DNA of 64,000 bases. Origin: Protea cynaroides (lineage: Eukaryota; Streptophyta; Magnoliopsida; Proteales; Proteaceae). Positions within the stretch are counted from its first letter, which is position 1; each line of letters begins with the position of its first letter. Made by a program: the position numbers and the translations under genes. The notes beneath the pieces were generated by a model. The model saw only the letters and a list, made by a program, of their open reading frames with translations. It did not search any database and was not told where the DNA came from. Location of the stretch: NCBI GenBank assembly GCA_028583415.1, contig CM053266.1, forward strand, positions 9,409,363 to 9,473,362, written 5' to 3'. This document shows, in pieces, positions 35,351 through 47,554 of this stretch.

Positions 35351-35497
35351 GATATTTTTTTTACCCGTTATGCTTGTTTGGGCTCTGTGCTTTGAAATTT
35401 GCTTCGTTTATTGTGGGACTAACATGACATTGTTGTATACTGTAATTGTCTCACATATTTTTGACTTTTCAAACACCACCATAGTAGGAAGTCAGAA

Positions 35498-36805
35498 ATG
35501 GTTGGGCGTAGAATAGGCCAAAGGGGACGGAACCCAAGCCCACCTCCATCACCACCTGGGGAAGTAAATGCCAATGAAAACCAAGAAGAACAAGTTGGAA
35601 ATACAGAGAACCAAAATGTTGCTCCACAAGGGGTCAACAATTAGGCCAACCCAATAAACTTACCACCACTATCAATCAATTTGTCTACGTTTGTGATAAA
35701 TCTGGCACAATAGGTGCAGGAATTACATCAGATGCAGGCAAATATGCAAGCTGCTATAAGAATTACTCCCCCAACTACAAATGCAACGACAGGACTTGTA
35801 GGTCAGGCCAGTGGGATGTCAGGAGGTAGCAACACTGTGCCCTAAGCCTTTGTGGTTAATAATGTGGCACCTCAAGTATAGCAAACCCCAATGGTGTACA
35901 CCCCAATGCAGAATCTAGGAGCACAGCGGGGTGATTATCAGTACCAGCCACCTGTGTATAGAGCTCATATATAGAACCAGCTGGACCACTCCAAGCTAAT
36001 AGAGCATTTTTTGAAGATGAAACTGAAGGATTTCACGGGTAAGACATCAGATCCTTTGTGGCCAGCTCATTGGATTGACTAGATGGAAAGAAATTTTATG
36101 ATGATGACTATTATAAAAGAAGAGAAAATGCTATGTGCGACTTTTATGCTGAAAGGTGATGCACATCATTAGTGAAAGTCTACTCGAAGATATCTTCTGA
36201 CCAAGCATACTTATCTGACGTGGGCTATCTTCAAATAAGCCTTCTTTAAAAATATTTCCTTAAAAGCTTTAGAGATTAGATGGAAAAAGAATTCTTAAGT
36301 CTGTATCAAGGTCAGATGTCTGTTGATGCTTATCAATAGCGTTATGAAGAATTATTCTTCTTCGCTCCCTCTAGTATGTAAGAAGAAGATACCAAAATCC
36401 AAAGGTTCATGGGACTTAGGGAAAGTATTAGAAAGCATGTGTTGAGACTGAAAAACAAGATCTATAATGAAGCAGTACAAATTGCTCTAGTTTTGGAGTC
36501 AAGTCAGAAGGAGAGCTATTTTGCTCAAAACAGAGGTATTAAGAGGCCTAATGGAAATTCATTTAATGGAGGAAACTCAAAGACCTTCAAACCATTTCGG
36601 ACTCAAGGCTTCAATGCTACAACCAATACTACATAGCAGGCTCAACCTCAACAAAAGTAAGGGAATACTGGAGTTAAATGCTTCAACTATAATCAAGTAG
36701 GGCAGTATTCAAGGGACTTCCCTAAACCAAAGAAGCAACTACAACAAGAAAAGGTTTATGCCGTAACTTCTAAAGACGATGCAGCATCACCTGATGTGGT
36801 AACAG
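35498..36805 (+). pseudogene. TE-C gag (broken)
   Basis: It starts MVGRRIGQRGRNPSPPPSPP at 35498. The retrotransposon-gag domain is readable (PLWPAHWID, LKGDAHH, LSLYQGQMSVDAYQ) with stops at Trp and Gln codons. The last long open part is 36409-36636 (QIALVLESSQKESYFAQNRG). The zinc knuckle at about 36680-36720 has lost a cysteine (CFNYNQVGQYSRD). It ends at the candidate intron donor. Confidence 0.85.
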
Positions 36806-36873
36806 GTATGACACGACCTTTTGTTTTGTAATACCCTGTGTGAGCATATAGACTAAATTAAGTAAAATCATAG
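36806..36873 (+). other. Candidate 68-nt intron between gag and pol (TE-C)
   Basis: AACAG|GTATGAC opens and AATCATAG|GTATCG closes it, with GACTAA about 22 nt before the AG. Splicing joins the gag frame to IVPIVGIPARVLFDSG in protease. It is conserved in place and length with TE-B and TE-E even though TE-C is otherwise decayed. Confidence 0.55.
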
Positions 36874-39800
36874 GTATCGTACCTATAGTTGGCATACCCG
36901 CCAGAGTACTCTTCGACTCTGGAGCCATCTACTCTTTTGTATCTGGGTCTTTTGGAAAGAAATTAAATGTGTCCCTTGGACCTTTATAATCCAAACTATT
37001 AGTACGATCGCTTATGGGATTAGAAGCAGTGTTAAACAAAGGTTATGGACCATGTCCAGTCCATATTGGTGGACAAACTATGGATGCAACCTTAATTCAA
37101 CTTGAGATGGCAGACTTTGATGTCATCTTAGGAAAGGATTGGTTAGCTTGGCATTCCATAAATCTATTGTGTGAAGAAAAGAAATTGACTTTTAGAGGCC
37201 AAGATGGTGTAGAATTCAGTTTTTTGGGAATCAAACTTCCTTGTTAATGGAAACTCATTCTCTCTGCACTTAAGGTGAAGAGATGTCTTGAGAAGGGTGG
37301 AGTTGGATATCTAGTATATGTGGTGGACACTACTAAAGAAGTGCCATGAATGGTAGATATTAAAGTTGTGTGGGAATTTCTGGATGTGTTTCTTGAGAAT
37401 TTATCCAGTTTTCCACCTGATTGAGTGATAGAGTTTGTTATAGACCTAATGCTAGGGTCAACACCTGTGTCCAAAGCACCATACTGAATGGCACCAACTG
37501 AACTGAAGGAATTAAAGGTTTAATTACAAGAGTTATTAGACAAGGGATTTGTTCAACCTAGTATATCACCTTGGGGAGCGCCTGTGTTGTTCTTGAAGAA
37601 AAAGGATGGTAGTGTTCGGATATGTATAGACTACCGAGAATTGAATAAGCTTACAATCAAGAATCGATACCCATTACCTCATATTGATGATTTATTTGAT
37701 CAATGATTTATTTGATCAGTTGCAAGGAGCAAAGGTGTTCTCCAAGATCGATCTTTGATCGGGCGATCATCAATTGAAGATCAAGGATGGTGACATTCCA
37801 AAGACACATTTAGAACCAAATATGAACACTATGAGTTTCTGGTCATGTCTTTCAGACTAATCAATGCACCAGCATCATTTATGGAACTTATAAATCAAGT
37901 GTTCTATGACATGTTGGATACTTCGGTCATAGTTTTCATAGATGACATATTGATTTATTCCAAAGACGAAGCGACTCATGCGAAGAATCTTATAGCAGCC
38001 TTACAACGACTGAGAAAATAGAAGCTCTATGCCAAATTTAAGAAATGTGAGTTCTGGTTGAATGAAGTGTAATTCTTAGGTCACATTGCATCTTTTGAAG
38101 AAATTAAAGTGGATCCTATTAAAATAGAGGCAATTGTAAAATAGAAAACACCTAAGAGCATTGTAAAAATTAGAAGTTCCCTAGGTTTAGCTAGGTACTA
38201 TCGAAGATTCGTGGAAGATTACTCTAAAATCGTCATACCTCTCACCAAGCTAACTATGAAAGGAGAAAAGATTGTTTGGACCAACAAGTATGAAGAGTGT
38301 TTCTAAACGCTGAAGGCAAGACTGATATCAGCTCCCATCTTGACCATTCTGGTACCAAGACAGCCATTTATCTTATACACCGATGCATTTGGATTGGGTT
38401 TGGGATGTGTTCTCATGCAAGGAGAATAAATAATAACCTATGCTTTAAGTTAATTAAAGGAACACGAGAAGAATTAATCTGCTCATGACTTGGAGTTAAC
38501 TGCAGTGATCCATGCCGTCAAGATATGGAAAGATTATCTATATGGAGAAAATTTTCAAATTAAATTAGATCATAAGAGTCTTACTTACCTCTTTAACCAG
38601 AAGGAGTTGAACATAAGATAGAAAAGATAGTTGGAACTACTAAAGAATTATGATTGCAATATCCAGTATCATCCAGGAAAGGCTAATGTAGTTGCTGATG
38701 CACTGAGCTGAAAAGCGATAGCAAAGCCCAAGGGAGAAGCTAGCAGAAATGCTACCATGTGTGTCGCAGCAAGAGTATTTGATTATGGCAACGAGCAATT
38801 TGTGATCGATAAACTGGGTGGTTTGACAGACCTAGGGTTGATTCATAAGTTTTCAAATATGTTTGCTACATTGAAGATTGTTCCTGATTTGATGGTCGAA
38901 ATAAAAACGACAATCCAATCGGACCCCTATCTGAGGACAGTACAAGAGGATCTGGAAAAGGGTAGAACCACTCGCTGATTTTACTCTAAGTTTTGAAAGG
39001 GTATTGAGGTACAAAGGAAGGGTGTGTGTACCTGAAAGTAAAAATTCAAGTATCAGAAATAGACTCATGAAGGAAGCCCATTCCACCTCTTATTCAGTAC
39101 ATCCTGGAAGTATGAAGATGTACCATGATTTGAAAAAGCTATACTGGTGGAGAGGAATGAAAACGGATGTAGCTCGATATGTGTCTCAATGCCTAAATTG
39201 CCAATAGGTAATGATAGAAAGGCAAAGACCAGCAGGCTTATTAAAACCACTACCTGAACCAGCCTAAAAATGGGACTACATCACTATGGACTTCGTTAAT
39301 GGGTTACCATTGACTCCCAGATCAGTTGTTGCAGTCTAGGTAATTGTGGATTGACTTATGAAGACTGCTTGTTTCATTGCTATACGACCTCAGTATACCC
39401 TCAAGCAGCTAGCTAAACTATATGTAGATAATATTGTCCGATTATATAGTGTATCCGAAAGCATCGTGTCTGACAGAGATCAATGCTTTCCTTCGATGTT
39501 TTGAGAAGGATTGCAGAAGGCTATGAGAACAACGTTGAAGTGCAGTAATGTATTCCACCCTCAGACCGATCGACAATCAGAGCACACCATTCAGTTCTAG
39601 AAGACATGCTTCGAGCTTGTGTGATTATCTTTAAGGGTTAGTCAGGTGAGAAGCTGTCATTGATTGAGTTCGCTTATAACAACAGCTATCAATCACTATA
39701 CAAATGTTACCCTATGAAGCATTGTAGGGTAGAAAGTGTCAAACTCCTTTATTTTGAAATAAAGTAGGTGAGCAGAGAATTGTAGGCCTTGAGTTTATCA

Positions 39801-40330
39801 AAGAAACATGTAAGGTAGTCGACATAATCAAGTAAAGAGTTAGGACAGCTCAGAATTGTCAGAAACAATATGCAGATAATAGATGCCACGACTTTGAATT
39901 CACTGTAAGTGACAAAGTATTTCTAAAAATATCCCTTATGCATAGTTTGAAATGGTTCGATCAGAAAGGAAAGTTGTGTCCAATATATATTGGACCATAT
40001 GATATTTTGGCTAGACGTGAAAAAGTAGTGTATCAGCTAGCATTACCACTGTCTATGTCTGGTGTACTTGATGTATTTCATGTCTCGTTGCTGAAGAAGT
40101 ACATCAGAGATCCAACACACATTCTAATGGCGGATCCATCGGATTTGACTGAGGATTTGACATTCGAAGTAGTACCATTCGAGATCACTAGCTGGAAGGT
40201 TCAATGCATATGCAATCATGATATCTATTATATTAAAGTTACCTGAGAAGCCAAGATGTGGAAGAGATAACATGGGAATAAGAGAATGTTGTGTGGAAGC
40301 AGTATCCTTACCTATTCAACTCTGAAGGTA
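36874..40330 (+). pseudogene. TE-C pol (broken)
   Basis: Order: protease (VLFDSGAIYSF, about 36907), its C-terminal part (MADFDVILGKDWLAW, 37108-), RT (VRICIDYRELNKLTIKNRYP about 37612; VIVFIDDILIYSK about 37928), RNase H (FILYTDAFGLGLG, about 38370; ADALS about 38695), the linker (38757-38978), integrase HHCC (39004-39207, ending SQCLNCQ), core, and C-terminus (39938-40246: GPYDILARREKVVYQLALPL). A short duplication in RT around 37690-37720 repeats DDLFDQ. Stops and frameshifts occur throughout. Confidence 0.9.
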
Positions 40331-40373
40331 TGTATAAATTTCGAAGACAAAATTCATTTAAGGTGGGGAGAGT

Positions 40374-42683
40374 TGTAAGACCCGCACTTTACTAACCCAG
40401 TCTAATTGTGTCGTGCTAGGTCTTCCTATCATAGTCGGATCTAGTAGACCAACCGTATGAAGGAAACACGAGGCTAGGTAAGTGAATCAATCCAAAATAG
40501 TCAAATTCATTCGTGTGGTCGACTACCTGAACTGGTATGGTTGACCAATCAATGAACAAAGTGAGATCAGTCAAAATAGGTCATGTGGTCATCACTTTCG
40601 AGTTGTGTGGTCAACGGATTTTGCAACCACACAATCGATCGCAGGAACCCAGATCAGACTCCGTAATTTAGAAACTTTTCAAATTGAAGGAGACTTCTTT
40701 TCTAATTGTAGAGGGACTCTATATGGAGAGTTTCTCTCTATAAAGAGGACATCCCTCTACCCTCTCTCACTCTTTTGGATCAATCTCAAACCTTAAACCT
40801 AAAAGAGAAAGAGAGAGGAGGAGAAGGACAAAAAGACTTAGAGAGGAAAGCTTGGAGAAGGTTTTGCAGAGAAGAGTTCTATCTCTCTATAGCAAGCTCA
40901 AGGTATGGAACTTATCACTGTAGTGGTAGATCACATAGGATAGAGTTTCCCATTATAATTGGGATATTAATATGAATCTCTAAGTAAATCTCAAAGAAGA
41001 ATCATGAAGAATAGGTTAGGGTAAATAGTTAGGTAAAACTATGATTTAATAGTCATAGATTAACAATAGGATGAACCCTATTATTGAATAGAGAAATCGA
41101 CTTAGGAAGAACTCAGATTAAAGGTAAAATTAACCAAACTTGATGTGGTCGCACCTATGGTCGACCAAAGAACAACCAGTTGGTTGACCATAACTATTCG
41201 GGAAGTTTCTCAGAATTCGTGTGGTCGCAGTTGTGGTCGCATGATACATGACCAAAGGATCGACCGCACAGTCTGTAGTTGACATAAATAGTAGACCACA
41301 GGGCCAATCAATCAACTGTGGAAGGCCTTGTTTTGATTTTCGACTATTGTAACTTGGTACAATAGAACCCTAACTCAAATCCATAAATTTCTTAGGTTCC
41401 CAATAGGTTCAAAGAGACTTCCCAGGGCTTGGGAGAAGGTTGCACATCGTTTATAGGTGAGGGAACAAGACCTAAGCTAATTGGATAATAACAAACTATC
41501 ATTTCTTCTTATTTCTTTACTATCTGATATGATGTCATGCCTTGTATGATTGTTTGTGCATTTCACATGTCATCCAATACTTGTTATTTATTCTACTCAT
41601 GCATATTTATTTTTGTTTCTTATGATATGATGATGATGCTAGGAGTAAGCATGTGCTAGTATATTTTGTTGATGTGTTAGATTGAGTGGAGCATCAAGGG
41701 GAAGACGTGGTACTGTGGTCTTGGACCTGACCACCAGACTCGAGCCCTATCTCTATTTCGTTCTTTGCATTAATATCGTCGTATCATTGTTACCTTAGTA
41801 AAACTAGTGTTCTATAGAGCATTAAGGGGAGAAAGTGGCACTGTGGTCTTTGGCCTAGCCTCCAGACTCTAGCTCTATCTCTATAAGCATATTAAGGGAT
41901 GCTGGGGTAAGGCCTTGGATAGACATTTTGATGACATTTAGGATTGGTTAGTTACAAGCCCAGTTTGTAAGCCCTTGTCAGTAAGGGCTTACGTGTTGGT
42001 ATGGGTAGAGCATCAAGGAAAGTGTTAGCAGTGTGTGATCTGGACACTTTAGCTCTATTTTTATTCCATGGTGGGTGTATATGGGACGACAATGGTGTTT
42101 GATCCATTGGGTAGATTTACACACTCGTTTATAGAGGTGCGGTGGCCGCCAAAACTTTATATAGCATAGTTGCAAACTGAAACTAGACCAAAGATAATGA
42201 ATTCAATGCATGCATTGTTTTGTTTACTCACTAAGCCATGATGTATGCTCACCTCTCGATGTCGAATATTTTTTTAGTTGATAATGCACTTCTTACTGTT
42301 GAAGATTATATGGAGCCGTCGTTGTATGGACACATGGCACCATGGACACTCAAGCTATGGAAGATGAGCACGACTCTACGTGCAAGTATTTTCAGTGTCT
42401 TTATTCTTAAACCAGTCATATTTTGATTATGGGAACTTATAATAGATTATTAATTATGTTTTGAGTTGTTTGGAGATAATTGGATATAAATATTTATTTA
42501 TCATGTGGCACTCAGTTCATTATTAATAAAGACTTCTGCTATTTATTGTATTATCCCTGATTATGTTGTGGAGGGTGTATCTAGTTTGGATTGTTGGCAT
42601 GGTCTTTATGAGATCATAGTTGAACCATTGGTTCTTATGATAGTTCATCACACTACTGGTTAGTCCAGAATTGGGGTGTGACA
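40374..42683 (+). repeat. 3' LTR of TE-C
   Basis: TGTAAGACCC...GGGGTGTGACA, preceded by the purine tract GGTGGGGAGAGT. It diverges visibly from the 5' LTR by many substitutions and small indels, so TE-C is older than TE-E. Confidence 0.95.
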
Positions 42684-42688
42684 TCTTT

Positions 42689-42934
42689 AGTTTTAGCTCA
42701 TCAAAACAATAGTACCAATATATTTTTTTTGATTCAGTCATTTGGAGGCAGTGGCAAGTTGGGTTGGAATCTACCTTGAACACAAAACTGAACTGGAGGC
42801 TTGATATGCTTGTACAAATATATTTCTTTGATTCAGTCTTATGGTTGGCTTGGATAGAAACCTTAGGTACCTTGACCAACGAGATCTATACTGTATCTCT
42901 AAATGTATTGTGTATACAGACATGTTAAATTATA
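42689..42934. other. CACTA interior between TE-C and the MULE
   Basis: A/T-rich intron-like DNA with no gene seen. It ends with TAAATTATA (42926-42934), the left copy of the MULE target duplication. Two CAAATATATTT-CTTTGATTCAGTC-like stretches (about 42710 and 42815) repeat each other. Confidence 0.5.
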
Positions 42935-43373
42935 GGGAAATTGACTCATACCTCCCCTGTAGTTTACACTTATTCCACATACCCTAAAAACATTCTAAAC
43001 CGAACAATCTTGTAAGACCCGTGTCAATCTAACCCGGTCTAACCACCTTGAACCAGGTTTACCCGTCATGGTCGAGTCAAATGGACCAAGGGCGTGAAGG
43101 AGATCGAGATCCCAGGTATCAAATCGACCCAAAAACACTTAATTTGAAGGGTGGGTCGCATACCCAGCTAAGCAGGGTCGGACCTCCCAAAGCAGAAAGT
43201 CAGACCCTCAGTTTTGAAGGGAGGGTCGGACAGCATAGAACCCTAGGGTCGACGGGATCATCGACCCTCCCATCGACCCTCGGTTACCGTAGGAAATAGA
43301 ATTAAGAAATTTCCTAATTTTCGATTGGGATTCTTTCCTAATCTCAAAGGGACTTATTTTAGGATGTTCCTAC

Positions 43374-43383
43374 TCTATTTAAA
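43374..43383 (+). promoter_or_regulatory. TATA-like box of the TE-E 5' LTR
   Basis: CTATTTAAAG in the position where related LTRs have TATAAATAG. It precedes the CCTAAGCCxCTTTCA stretch shared by the TE-A, TE-B, TE-E and solo LTRs. Confidence 0.55.
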
Positions 43384-44910
43384 GGACGTCCCTAAGCCAC
43401 TTTCACTCCTTTCACAACCCTAATTGAATTGAGAGAAAGAGAAGAAAAGGAAAAGAAGAAGAAGAGAAACAAGGAAGAGAATTAAGCCAAAAGAGAAGAG
43501 TTGCAGAGAAAAGATTATTCTTCTCAGGTATGGATACTAATTCCATGAGTTTCTACAGACCTTAGGTTAGTTATTGTTGAGAGTGTGATCTCGGAGAAAC
43601 CCAAACCATCAATCTATGATTAGGTTTTCATGGAAAACCATAGGAGAATGCATGAAAGCTATCTAGGTGGGTTATACATGGTTTCAGACCATGGAATGAA
43701 TGTAGAATGGAAAGTAGGAGCAAGACATAGGATTCCAAGCACGAAGAATGGATTAAAAAGAGGGAATTGGACCAAAGTGCACCGAGGGTCGCACCGAGGG
43801 TCGATGACCATCCGACCCTAGGTGATTTTGACCATCGACCCTCAGTGTTCGGGAAGTTCAGAGTTAAGGGACGGTCGCACCGAGGGTCGATCTTGACTCC
43901 GACCCTACCTCTGACCCTCAGTTAACAGAATGGTTTTTAAATTCAGGATTAATTCTAATTAAATTCGATCGACTTTGTTAGGTCTTCTAGTAATATAATA
44001 ACAATATAAAGGTGATTTAAAAGCTTGGAAAAGTATCTATTATCAAGCTAAGGTGAGGAACCAGAACTCCAAATTAATTGGTTAATAACAAAATTGTTAT
44101 CTATTTTCTTGAGTCCTATGCCATGCTTGATTCTATGCGAATATGTTCCTAATGTGCATACAACATGTCATCCAATATTTCTATTATTTGTTCATGCATA
44201 TTTACTTTATTGTTTATAATATGATGATGATGATGATGATAGGAATAGGCATGTGATTGTATGTGTGTGGTTGGTGTACTTGATGCGAGCGAGTATCAAG
44301 GGAGGTGTGATGAGAACGTCAATAAACGTTAACCTTTGGCGGGTCTCAGCACTTTAGCTCTATCTCTAACTCAAGTCTTGTGCATTGGCATCGTCGTATC
44401 GCCATTACTTTAGCAGAACTATTATGTTGTAGAGTATCAGGGGAGGTGGTCTCGGTCCTTGTAGTCTCTGACTCTACCGGGGGGCCTTAGCTCTATCTCT
44501 ATGGACATTCTGAGGGATGCTGGGGTGAGGCCTTGGATACACTTTTGGCATTAAGATTGGTTAGTTGCGAGCCCAGTTTGCAGCCCTCGCCAATAGGGGC
44601 TTACGTGTTGGTATGGCAATATATAGCAATAAACGTTAACCATTGTTATATACTGTTCATGGTTGGGTGCATGTGAGTCGACGATAAACGTGATCTTCGG
44701 GTGACGTCACACACTTGTGTATAGAGGCGGGGTAAATAAACGCGACCTTTGGCTACCTAAACCTTTCTATTGCATAGTACAAACTTTAAACCGGACCAAA
44801 GATATAAATTGATTTCATGCATATGTATTGTTGCATTGTTTTGGCTACTCACTGAGCCGTGATGTGTGCTCACCCCTCGACGTCGAATATTTTTAGTTGA
44901 TGATGCAAGT

Positions 44911-45030
44911 TATACCGTTGAAGATTATATGAATACGTCTGCATACGGGAACGTGGCAGCAATGGAAGCTGGAGCTGAAGTGGATACACACAACTCCTCT
45001 TGCGAGTGCAACTCATGTGTATTTGATTAG
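44911..45030 (+). CDS. LTR mini-ORF, TE-E 5' copy (39 aa plus stop)
   Basis: It reads YTVEDYMNTSAYGNVAAM, then EAGAEVDTHNSS and CECNSCVFD, stop. It differs from the 3' LTR copy at only a few codons. In this copy the acceptor is altered (GCAAG for GCAGG), which would shift the splice by one base. The first internal Met is at codon 7. Confidence 0.5.
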   Translation, partial: YTVEDYMNTSAYGNVAAMEAGAEVDTHNSSCECNSCVFD

Positions 45031-45321
45031 ATATTTTATAGGTTTCTTTATTTGGATTTATTAAGACATGTATTTGGTATTTAAATATTTATGTCTCAGT
45101 TGAAACCGAATAAATTGTTATTTAAATTTTAATATCACATAGATTCTCAGTTCTTCTTATTATAAGACTTCCGCTATTGTGTATTTACTCTGATTATGAT
45201 TACGGATGTGTGTAAGTTTAGATAACGCGGGGATAGCCTATTTGAGATCCTGGTTGAACCGTTGGTTTATTAGCGGTTCATCACACCATTCTGGTTAGTC
45301 CAAAATTGGGGTGTGACAACT

Positions 45322-45333
45322 TGGTATCAGAGC
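45322..45333 (+). promoter_or_regulatory. Primer-binding site of TE-E
   Basis: TGGTATCAGAGC, 3 bp after the LTR, complementary to the 3' end of initiator-Met tRNA. Confidence 0.95.
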
Positions 45334-45596
45334 ATCTCAGGCCTTGTCCGCTAAACTAACATACATTCGAGACAATTATGAACTGAGATAGGATAAAAGT
45401 AAAAACAGTAATATTAACACATTGTAAGCACAAGTGATGATTGAGACCAAATTTAAAAAGAGAATAATGCATCTATAAAAGGGGGAAACAAGTTACATAC
45501 AATGAGTGAGAGAAACAAAATGTATATACATAACTAAAGCAGAGTACAGTCCACAACCCGGACAGTTACTCTGTAGTACAAGAAAATAAAGTACGA

Positions 45597-46954
45597 TCAA
45601 GAAGCTGGAGGCGAAGGAGGAGGCGGGGCCTCACGATCTCTGTCATAGTCCTCAGCATAGACTCTAGTCAACCAGGCTATCTGAGTCTGGGTCGTCTGTA
45701 GACTAGCTGTGAGATCGGCTACCCTCCGATCAGTCGCACGCTGTACCTCTATAAGCTCTCCCATCCGTGTGTCTGATATGCGCTGGGCGGCTAACAGCTC
45801 ATCCACTCTCACACGCTGAGCGTCTAGCAACTCCTCCATCCTCAGATCAGATCTGCGCTGAGCCTCCCTGATCTCCTGCAGCATCTCCATCATGTCAGAA
45901 GGTGGGAGTGAAGGACCAGCCGCATGCGAAGGACCAGCCTCAGGTGCAGGAGCCGCCGCAGAAGAAGTGCCAACTCCAGCCGCATGTGTAGGGGAAGGCG
46001 GTGGTATCGAGTCGACATCCATATACATACGGTCATCATCGTCGACGGGATCCACATGAGCTCTAGCAGCGGCAGCAGCAGCCTCAGCATCAGCCATCTC
46101 GATACGAGTGTGAGGGCGCACCATCGCGTTCCTCTCCTCATCACTAACTTGGGCATCCCGCATACCCATCTTGCAGATTGCCTCCCAATCTAGAGGCGAC
46201 GAGAAGGTCTTCTCCTGGATCTTCTCATCTACCAGGTCAACCCCCAGACGGGTCAGTAGCACTGTAATCATGCGTCCATAGGGTAGATTACCCCTATGAT
46301 CGGACAATGTAGCACTAATCATGGTCCGCATGATGATGTAAGGAATGCAGATCGGCTGTCTGGTGCAGATCTCGTATATCAAAAACGAGTCAGCCGAGAA
46401 ACCCTCTCATAGTGCCCACTCTGCGGGATCAGATTATCTGTCGGATAATCTTGCGAAGACCCGTGGAGCTGGATGCAGGTAACAGGCTCTCATCTGCCAA
46501 CGATCAGGTCGTAACAGCTGGTTGTCGATCTCGCCCTCATCTCCATAGAAACAAACTGTGGCTCTCCAGGCGCACAGTACACCATGGGGCCATCATAAGG
46601 AATGCCCAGCAGATCGGCCAGTTGCCGATAGTCAAATGAAATGTGCACCCCTTTAACGTAACTGGTGATGTGCAACTCCTGACCATGCTCAACGTCATTG
46701 TAATTCCCCACCACCTGGAGATTACAATAGAACTGGCGCACCAAATTTGAACATGTGCACGCGTCGTAGGTGATGACAGGGAGCCACCCCATATCACCAA
46801 ATGCCCTCTCTACGTTGAACAAGGCTAGCTCAGCCAAGTTCACCATACGACCACCTTCCACTTTCTTACGGGCATAGTCGGCATACTGTGCCTCGGCTTC
46901 ATTAGAACGGAAGCGGAGTGGATCACGCACTCTGGGTACCTTGGTACGAGCCAT
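45597..46954 (-). pseudogene. Antisense gene in the TE-E leader (two long open parts)
   Basis: The gene is opposite to gag-pol. N-terminal part 46954-46490 (154 codons): MARTKVPRVRDPLRFRSNEA, EAQYADYARKKVEGGRMVNL, ALFNVERAFGDMGWLPV, NLVRQFYCNL, then SYVKGVHISFDYRQLADLLG and IPYDG. This architecture resembles the domain annotated in plant databases as putative plant transposon protein. C-terminal part 46382-45597 (261 codons): IYEICTRQPICIPYIIMRTM, an acidic/Pro linker (DDDDRMYMDVD), heptad-like LRMEELLDAQRVRVDELLAA, and AWLTRVYAEDYDRDREAPPP. Between them (46490-46383) the homologous reading changes frame at least twice, so this copy is broken. TE-B keeps only the C-terminal and TE-C only the N-terminal part. 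Confidence 0.75.
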
Positions 46955-47554
46955 GGTATCTGCAAAATAAGAAAGAGAAGGAAAATAAGGAGTTAATAGG
47001 ATAAAAATCCAAAATTTGATTTAATAACGACATAAGTTGACCATAAAGCCCCATTTCTCACCATACAAGTGGGCATGAGAACTTACGTAGGTCTAAACAT
47101 ACCCTACAACCCACATGCAGTAGGAAATTTTAACTGACGATGTCCAATTTGAAGAAATTCAAGAAAAATAAAAAATGTCGACAAATTAGGGCAAAAAGGG
47201 AAAAATTCAAGTTTCTCAATAACCAACCGATGAAACTCAGAAATTTTTGAGGGCTTTCGTTCCTCGGGACACCAATAACAAAAGCCCCCAATAAAAATCG
47301 AATTTTTACGGTTGGAAAAAGTTTAATTTGAAAAATACAAGTAAAATGGGTAAAAACCTAGAAATGGAAACCTAAAAACAGGTAAAAATGAGAGAACATA
47401 CCTGTATGGATGACGTGGACGTCGAAACCCGGACTAAAATCGACCCACAACAGTGGAGTAGCACTGTAGCAACTCAGAGAGGAGAGGCGAGTCGAAACGG
47501 GAGGGAAATAATAAGAAATGACCCAAAATCGGATCTTAAAAATCTGATTTTTAG
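46955..47554 (+). other. TE-E leader upstream of the antisense gene
   Basis: A/T-rich DNA with no gene on the plus strand. For the antisense gene this is the 5' flank and should hold its promoter. A similar stretch precedes the antisense ATG in TE-C (34630-35220). Confidence 0.45.

Larger units (their letters stand above)
31742..42683 (+). mobile_element. TE-C: full-length, decayed Tekay-like gypsy
   Basis: Perfect TCTTT duplications flank it (31737-31741, 42684-42688). It has two LTRs, a primer site, a leader with an antisense-gene remnant, gag, a candidate intron and pol, in order. All genes carry many stops and frameshifts. Its LTRs use the TGTGGTCGAC variant of the repeat motif, so it is a different subfamily from TE-E. 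Confidence 0.95.
43011..45318 (+). repeat. 5' LTR of TE-E
   Basis: TGTAAGACCC...GGGGTGTGACA. It holds GGTCGA clusters (about 43149-43290 and 43785-43925), a TATA-like CTATTTAAAG at 43374, a donor-like CTCAG|GTATGG at 43527/43528, a mutated acceptor (GCAAG ending 44909; GCAG in the 3' copy) and the mini-ORF at 44911-45030, with AATAAA downstream near 45110. Confidence 0.97.

Noticed and set aside
43630..43821. Identical 63-codon frames at 43630-43821 and 53315-53506
   Set aside because: They are identical because they lie in the two LTRs of young TE-E, inside the proposed LTR intron and over the GGTCGA array. The frame is not kept in the other LTRs, unlike the 120-nt mini-ORF.
45322..45333. 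Methionine-tRNA-like sequence
   Set aside because: It is only the 12-nt primer-binding site; no tRNA body follows.
45924..46193. Plus-strand frame overlapping the antisense gene
   Set aside because: It is an Arg/Ser-rich shadow of the acidic antisense frame and not conserved in TE-B.
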